Positions 59,381-64,000 of a stretch of 64,000 bases of DNA are shown here, piece by piece; within the stretch, counting starts at the first letter, position 1; every line of letters begins with the position of its first letter. A model generated the notes under the pieces. It did not search any database. It worked only from the letters and a program-made list of their open reading frames with translations, and was not told the DNA's origin. Both the position numbers and the translations under genes were made by a program. This stretch comes from UBA5314 sp040217815 (GTDB lineage Bacteria; Bacillota; Syntrophomonadia; Syntrophomonadales; Syntrophomonadaceae): NCBI GenBank assembly GCA_040217815.1, contig JBEHWI010000014.1:1-64000 (forward strand), given 5' to 3'.

Positions 59381-61342
59381 TCAATCTTCCGGCGGTATTT
59401 CGATGATATTGCCTTCCACGTGCCGTTTGTGCATCAGCTTGCGCTTTTTCCGGTTCTCTTTACTTTCCAGGACGATATCCAGGTCGTAGTCTTCCGGGTA
59501 GAGATCTGTGGCTTCAATATGCAGCGAGAGCCGCTTGTGGTTGATCCGGTACTTTTTCTTCATAACCATCACCACCACCTCACCCCGGCTGTTGACCGGT
59601 TCGCATACGATCCCAGTGCGATGCATGGTGCTTATATAAACCCGGTCCCCCTTTTCAAACGGAGCTACGGGAGTCTGGGGCTGCCTGGCCGAACGCTCTT
59701 CGCGGACCTGCTGGTCCTTCATTTCTTCGACTCCCTGGCGATGGTCCGGCAAAATTTTTATATCGGCATTGGTTTTGATCGGAGCGACTTCCTCATCTGC
59801 ATAATCCTTCTTCTCTTTATAAGTTATCTCATGCGCCCGGGACACTATGCTCCGATCCACACCCAATCGCAGAGCAATGAGAAAGGCGTGACTTTCTCCC
59901 GCTTTCCCAACCACCAGGCGGTAAAGCGGCTGCAGACTGGCCAGGTCAAAAGCCATGGAGCCGTTTTCAAATCCCGGAGTGTTATTGGCAAATTCTTTAA
60001 TTTCACTGATGTGGGTGGTAGCGATAATGCTGGCTCCCCGGGCAAATATCTCCTCCAGTACGGCTATGGCGAATCCCATCCCTTCACCGGGATCAGTTCC
60101 GGCCCCCAGTTCATCCAACAAGACCAGGGTGTAGGGATCAGCACAGTTAATAATCCGGGCGATGTTTTGCACATGGCCCGAGAAAGTGCTCAAGGACTGC
60201 TCGATGCTCTGGCTGTCGCCGATGTCGGTGCACACATCGGCAAAGACGGCCATTTCCGTCCCTTCCTGGGCCGGGATGTGCAGGCCGGACTGGGCCATCA
60301 AGGTCAGAAGGCCCACTGTTTTCAAAGCTACCGTTTTACCCCCGGTATTGGGGCCGGTTATTATTAAGGCCCGGTAGCCTGCTCCCATTTCTACGTCCAG
60401 GGGAACCCCTTCATCTCCCAACAGGGGATGGAGTCCGCCTTTCAGCCTCACCAGGTTGCGGGTATTAATAAGAGCCGGTATGCCTTTTATAGCCCTGCCG
60501 TAACGGGCTTTGGCGAACACGAAATCATAATGCTCCATAACCTCTTTATTGATTCCCAACTCCCGGCTATGCAGAGCCACCGCTTCGCTGAGCGAAGTCA
60601 GAACTCTAAAGACCTCTCGCTCTTCCTCGTTTTGCAGCAGCCTGTATTCACTCTGCAGGTGGTTGACCGCAGCTGGTTCCATAAAGAGGGTGGCTCCGCT
60701 TGCGGATACATCAAGTACGCTGCCCGGGAAGCTCCGCTTGTATTCCTTTTTAACCGGGACCACAAAGCGGCCGCCTCGGGTGCTTATCAGGGGTTCCTGC
60801 AGCATAGAGGCTGTGCCGGAGCCGGTCAAAATACTGTTCAGCTTTTGCCTGGTCTTGGCCTCAACTATCTGCATCCTCTTTCTTATTCTACCGAGCTCAC
60901 TACTGGCCCGGTCATCTACCTGGTTATTTTTGATGCAGCGGTCAATTTCTTCCGCCAGCTCACAGCATTCAAACATGGAAAGGGCATAGGTTGAGATTCG
61001 GGGCCCCGTGTATTCCATCGATTTCATAAATTTGCGAATCCGCCGCACCCCAATAAGCAGGTCCTTCACAGCACCCAGCTCACCGGGATTCAATACCGCC
61101 CCCTTGACGACTTTGGGGAGTATTTCCTCCAGATCTTCCATTCCCGCCAGCGGGATGCTGGAATTAACCTCCAGAATGCTGCAGGCCTCAGTCGTTTCGG
61201 CAAGCCATTCATCTATTACCCTGACATTGGTGGATGGATGGAGTCGTTCAATTAGTTTCTTAGCACCCGGTGACAGAGCGTATTCACCCAGGCGCTCCTT
61301 GATTTTGTCGTATTCCAGTGTCTTAATAGCGTTTTCGTTCAT
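59381..61342 (-). CDS. mutS2: MutS2-family ATPase without Smr domain
   Basis: 653 residues, shorter than typical MutS2 (about 780). The MutS core is intact: helical lever region, Walker A ITGPNTGGKTVALKTVGLL, SIEQSLSTFSGHVQNI, Walker B LVLLDELGAGTDPGEG and ATTHISEIKEFA. A KOW-like segment (GDRVYISTMHRTGIVCEPVNSRGEVVV) precedes an acidic/basic tail ending IIEIPPED where full-length proteins carry the Smr nuclease. MutS2 acts on stalled ribosomes and recombination intermediates. GGGAGG precedes the ATG. It heads the mutS2, cymR-like, cysK strand run. Confidence 0.9.
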   Translation of the reverse strand: MNENAIKTLEYDKIKERLGEYALSPGAKKLIERLHPSTNVRVIDEWLAETTEACSILEVNSSIPLAGMEDLEEILPKVVKGAVLNPGELGAVKDLLIGVRRIRKFMKSMEYTGPRISTYALSMFECCELAEEIDRCIKNNQVDDRASSELGRIRKRMQIVEAKTRQKLNSILTGSGTASMLQEPLISTRGGRFVVPVKKEYKRSFPGSVLDVSASGATLFMEPAAVNHLQSEYRLLQNEEEREVFRVLTSLSEAVALHSRELGINKEVMEHYDFVFAKARYGRAIKGIPALINTRNLVRLKGGLHPLLGDEGVPLDVEMGAGYRALIITGPNTGGKTVALKTVGLLTLMAQSGLHIPAQEGTEMAVFADVCTDIGDSQSIEQSLSTFSGHVQNIARIINCADPYTLVLLDELGAGTDPGEGMGFAIAVLEEIFARGASIIATTHISEIKEFANNTPGFENGSMAFDLASLQPLYRLVVGKAGESHAFLIALRLGVDRSIVSRAHEITYKEKKDYADEEVAPIKTNADIKILPDHRQGVEEMKDQQVREERSARQPQTPVAPFEKGDRVYISTMHRTGIVCEPVNSRGEVVVMVMKKKYRINHKRLSLHIEATDLYPEDYDLDIVLESKENRKKRKLMHKRHVEGNIIEIPPED

Positions 61343-61413
61343 TGCTTATGGCCTCCCTAATGATGCTAGTACTCTGTTAACTCTAATTCTGAAAACCGAG
61401 TAGGATAAAAAAA

Positions 61414-61441
61414 CTGCCAGCAACACTTCAATTGCTGACAG
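61414..61441 (-). terminator. Terminator 70 bp upstream of mutS2
   Basis: CTGCCAGCAA (61414-61423) pairs with TTGCTGACAG (61432-61441, one G.T pair) and T7 follows on the minus strand (61407-61413). It lies about 270 bp past the methyltransferase stop, so it may end a long 3' tail or a short leader RNA. The 61343-61711 interval holds no other feature that could be supported. Confidence 0.6.
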
Positions 61442-61711
61442 CCTGTAAATGTCTTTAAGAGACCTTGAAATAGAAAAACCGCGCCGGAGCACGGACACGA
61501 TCGATTCAAATTCCCTTGTTTTATCAGCACACCGTTGTTTCCAGACAAGCAGGCCCACAGCAAATCAGCCCGACTAAAGCCAGACCCGTTGCCTTCCGGA
61601 CCATTCTATTGGTTTTGCTTATTGGATATCAACGACAGCGGACAAAAACACAACTCCCATATTTAACTTCTCTTTAATCCTAAAGCAAATCAGGTTCGTA
61701 ATCAAGACCTT

Positions 61712-62380
61712 TTATTTGTCAGCTTCAACCATATAGTAAGCGATAGTATGCCGGCCGTCGCCTTCGCTGCGAACCAGGGAGTCAATTTTGAGGCCGCTAA
61801 AGCCGGCCTTCTTCCATAAGCTGGCAATCTCCTCTTTATCAAAAAAATGGATTTGGCCCTTCCCCTGAAGCGGCCCTTCGGCCAGGTTGCGATAGGTGTT
61901 ATCACCCACCTGGATTCCGGTGTTAAAGGAGCTGGTTGCTTTGTTAAACAGGCCGGTAGAAAAGAATTTGCCCGGACTCTTAAGCACCCGGTGGCATTCT
62001 TTTAAAATAAGTTTGATATGCTCGGAACGGTTGGCCGAAATCATGGCCGAATCGATTACTCCGTCAAAAAACCGGTCGGGAAATGGTATATTGGCGGCAT
62101 CACCAACTAAAAACACCGCCCTCAGTCCTTCGGCCATTATTCGGTTCTCGGCTTTTTCAACCGCTGTCGCAGACCCGTCAAAACCGTACACCGTGAAACC
62201 CTCCCGGGCCAGGAACCAGGCTACCGCTCCGCTCCCGCACCCGGCATCCAATAGTCTTATACAGGAGCGTTCGAGTCCATAGAAGTTGCGGGCGACAAAA
62301 CGCACCACCTCTTCGCCAGGATATTTGCCCCATTCCTGTTCACTGTGTATAGCATCCCAACCCGGATCAAAACTCTGCAT
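61712..62380 (-). CDS. Class I SAM-dependent methyltransferase
   Basis: 222 residues. Motif I LLDAGCGSGAVAWFLA, acidic loop GFDGSATAV, motif II/III IPFPDRFFDGVIDSAMISAN and the post-motif CHRVLKSPGKFFSTGLF indicate a methyltransf_11-type small-molecule or lipid methylase. N-terminal SFDPGWDAIHSEQEWGKYPGEEVVRFVARNF recalls methyltransferases in surface-polysaccharide clusters. The ATG at 62380 has GGGGTGGG upstream. It diverges from the NeuC-type gene; substrate unknown. Confidence 0.82.
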   Translation of the reverse strand: MQSFDPGWDAIHSEQEWGKYPGEEVVRFVARNFYGLERSCIRLLDAGCGSGAVAWFLAREGFTVYGFDGSATAVEKAENRIMAEGLRAVFLVGDAANIPFPDRFFDGVIDSAMISANRSEHIKLILKECHRVLKSPGKFFSTGLFNKATSSFNTGIQVGDNTYRNLAEGPLQGKGQIHFFDKEEIASLWKKAGFSGLKIDSLVRSEGDGRHTIAYYMVEADK

Positions 62381-62515
62381 GAAACCCACCCCGGCAGTAT
62401 TGATTTTACTGATTCATATGATCTTGGCGGGTTCAATGTGCCTTTCATCTTTTATAGAAATGGTATGTAGAAATTCACCGGACCATGAGCAATTCCATAT
62501 AATTTAGCAGTAGCT

Positions 62516-63724
62516 ATGAAGGTGGAACAAGCCGCCATGGGTTGTACTTATAGGCGTAAAATCTGCGTGGTAACCGGCAGCAGAGCAGAATATGGATTGC
62601 TCTACGGACTGCTTAAAAATATTGCGGCTGATCCGGATCTCCTTTTGCAACTGGTAGTGACCGGAACCCATCTCTCTCCTGAATACGGCCTCACCTACCA
62701 GGTTATTGAAAACGACGGATTTGTAATAGATGAGAAGCTGGAAATCCTTTTATCCGGTGACACCAGAACCGCTATGGCCAAATCCCTCGGCCTGGCGGTT
62801 ATCGGTTTTGCCGAGTTGCTGCAGCGCCTGGATCCCGATCTTCTGGTGATACTGGGTGATCGCTATGAGATCCTGGCCGCCGCCCAGGCCGCACTGCTAC
62901 GGCTTATTCCTATTGCCCACTTATCGGGAGGGGAATGCACTGAAGGGGTGGTTGACGAGGCAATCCGCCACGCCGTTACCAAGATGTCTGACCTTCATTT
63001 TGTGGCCAATGAAATATACCAAAAAAGGGTTATTCAACTGGGTGAAGATCCCGTGCGGGTCTTCAACTATGGGGATCCAGGCCTGGATAACTTGCGCCGG
63101 GCCACCCTTTTTACCCGCAGCGAACTGGAGAAAGAACTAAATTTTGAACTGGGAGAGCTTAATTTTCTAGTAGCCTACCACCCTCTCACCCTGGACAAAA
63201 AACCGGCAGACGATGTTCAGGGAATAAATGAATTGCTGGCCGCCCTGGACTGGTTCCCCGAGGCCTGCATTATCATAACCGGGGCCAATGCCGACGCCGG
63301 CGGGCGGGCTATCAATAAGCGACTGCAGGCCTATGCCAGGAATAACAGCCCCCGGGTGTTCTATTGTTCATCACTGGGGCAGAGGCGTTATCTGAGCGCA
63401 TTGAAACATTGCCAGGTGCTTATAGGCAATTCCTCTAGCGGGATCGTGGAAGCCCCGGTGCTTCAAACAGCCACGGTCAATATTGGGGACCGCCAGGAAG
63501 GGCGGTTAAAGGCCGCCTCTATTATAGACTGTCCCACAGTTCCGGCGGAAATAATTAAATCCATCCGCCTGGCAATATCACCCGCCTTCCAGAGTCAGCT
63601 GGCCGAAGTGCAGTCTCTCTACGATAATGATGACACCTCCTGGAAGATCAAAGAAAAGATAAAAACGATCATCCTCGAAGACCTGACCAGGAAAAGGTTT
63701 TATGATCTCGACTTTGCCTATTAA
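62516..63724 (+). CDS. UDP-N-acetylglucosamine 2-epimerase (hydrolysing, NeuC-type)
   Basis: 402 residues. KICVVTGSRAEYGLLYGLLK, VTGTHLSPEYGLTYQVIENDGF, VILGDRYEILAAAQAAL, AHLSGGECTEGVVDEAIRHAVTKMSDLHFVAN and SGIVEAP are the hallmarks of the NeuC/WecB family. The SGGE-x-T-x-G form is that of hydrolysing epimerases, giving ManNAc- or N,N'-diacetylbacillosamine-derived sugars for sialic- or legionaminic-acid-type glycans. The ATG at 62516 has no strong ribosome site; 62537 is an alternative with GAAGGTGG 11 bases upstream. Probably starts a surface glycan cluster extending to the right. Confidence 0.87.
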   Translation: MKVEQAAMGCTYRRKICVVTGSRAEYGLLYGLLKNIAADPDLLLQLVVTGTHLSPEYGLTYQVIENDGFVIDEKLEILLSGDTRTAMAKSLGLAVIGFAELLQRLDPDLLVILGDRYEILAAAQAALLRLIPIAHLSGGECTEGVVDEAIRHAVTKMSDLHFVANEIYQKRVIQLGEDPVRVFNYGDPGLDNLRRATLFTRSELEKELNFELGELNFLVAYHPLTLDKKPADDVQGINELLAALDWFPEACIIITGANADAGGRAINKRLQAYARNNSPRVFYCSSLGQRRYLSALKHCQVLIGNSSSGIVEAPVLQTATVNIGDRQEGRLKAASIIDCPTVPAEIIKSIRLAISPAFQSQLAEVQSLYDNDDTSWKIKEKIKTIILEDLTRKRFYDLDFAY

Positions 63725-64000
63725 TCGGGATACGAATATAGGCGGGGAACCGACTCTATTCCTGGACGATTTTCTGTTAATGCCCGGTCTGTCCAATGAT
63801 TTGCCCGGTGAGCACCGGCTCCTGCTTGATACCGGCCGCTCCGCCATATACCTGGCCCTTGTGAATATATTGCAGCGGAGCGAAAAAAGGAGCCTGGCGG
63901 CCCGCCTATTGCTGTACGGCGCCAGTATCATCTGCGCCATAGATCCTGATCCTCTGGGCATCTGCGTAATCCTGAAAAACCTTGTAGTTCGGCACCTATT
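63702..64000 (+). CDS. Start of an unclassified gene, cut by the window end
   Basis: Open from an ATG at 63702 (AGGAAAAGG upstream, overlapping the epimerase stop by 23 bp) to the window end, at least 99 residues. LLLDTGRSAIYLALVNIL resembles the early helix of DegT-type sugar aminotransferases. Another frame at about 63892-63912 reads WRPAYCC, a motif expected in that family, so a frameshift is possible. Translational coupling to the epimerase gene suggests the same glycan pathway. Family assignment is weak. Confidence 0.5.
   Translation, partial: MISTLPINRDTNIGGEPTLFLDDFLLMPGLSNDLPGEHRLLLDTGRSAIYLALVNILQRSEKRSLAARLLLYGASIICAIDPDPLGICVILKNLVVRHL

Noticed and set aside
61440..61560. Possible T-box leader upstream of mutS2 (GCGCGG and a terminator)
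   Set aside because: The conserved T-box core (TGGNACCGCG) and stem I features are not present; only a terminator could be supported.
61346..61563. Short minus-strand open frames of 65-70 codons upstream of mutS2
   Set aside because: They overlap a clear terminator hairpin, lack ribosome sites and have unlikely composition.

Overview
This window looks like chromosomal DNA of an anaerobic, low-to-moderate GC, Gram-positive-type bacterium (Clostridia, most like the Syntrophomonadaceae). The evidence is a dense set of beta-oxidation genes under sigma-54-type promoters, a [4Fe-4S]/FAD 4-hydroxybutyryl-CoA dehydratase homologue, sporulation-kinase-like histidine kinases, Rrf2 regulators, strong AGGAGG ribosome sites and frequent GTG/TTG starts. 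This placement is inferred from gene content. No rRNA, tRNA, CRISPR array, intact insertion sequence or prophage was seen.

1-9.5 kb is mixed housekeeping: the end of an NhaC antiporter, adenine deaminase, endonuclease IV, a metallo-beta-lactamase-fold hydrolase, an orphan MEDS/PAS histidine kinase and a coiled-coil repeat protein. 9.5-26.5 kb is a fatty-acid or carboxylate degradation island. It holds four CoA-transferases, three thiolases, two acyl-CoA dehydrogenases, an enoyl-CoA hydratase, an SDR hydroxyacyl-CoA dehydrogenase and a PAS-type sigma-54 activator. Three transcription units each have a -24/-12 promoter (14860-14875 minus, 17177-17192 plus, 26305-26320 minus). Copies of a TGTTTCA-N4-TGAAACA dyad lie upstream of all three, so the set reads as one small regulon run by the activator at 15117-16874.

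26.5-38.7 kb holds a VIT/von Willebrand A protein with a MerR regulator, an XdhC-like/FmdE/DUF364 trio suggestive of molybdenum or tungsten enzyme maturation, a CHASE4 histidine kinase, and a large secreted CARDB/carboxypeptidase-regulatory-like protein. 38.9-40.8 kb is the most notable locus: hgcA and hgcB, the gene pair required for mercury methylation. They follow a MarR-type regulator with a CCSCSC tail, whose stop codon overlaps the hgcA start. A perfect 21-bp palindrome sits on the -10 box of the predicted promoter.

40.9-59.3 kb is a sulfur and Fe-S hub: metY, two cysteine desulfurases, iscU-type scaffold, iscR-type regulator, nadA, fdhD, metA, larE, mnmA, two cysK copies and a CymR-like regulator. 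A 4-hydroxybutyryl-CoA dehydratase operon, tcdA and an aconitase-family hydratase are interspersed. 59.4-64 kb has a MutS2 without the Smr domain, a methyltransferase, a NeuC-type UDP-GlcNAc 2-epimerase and the start of a further gene cut by the window end.
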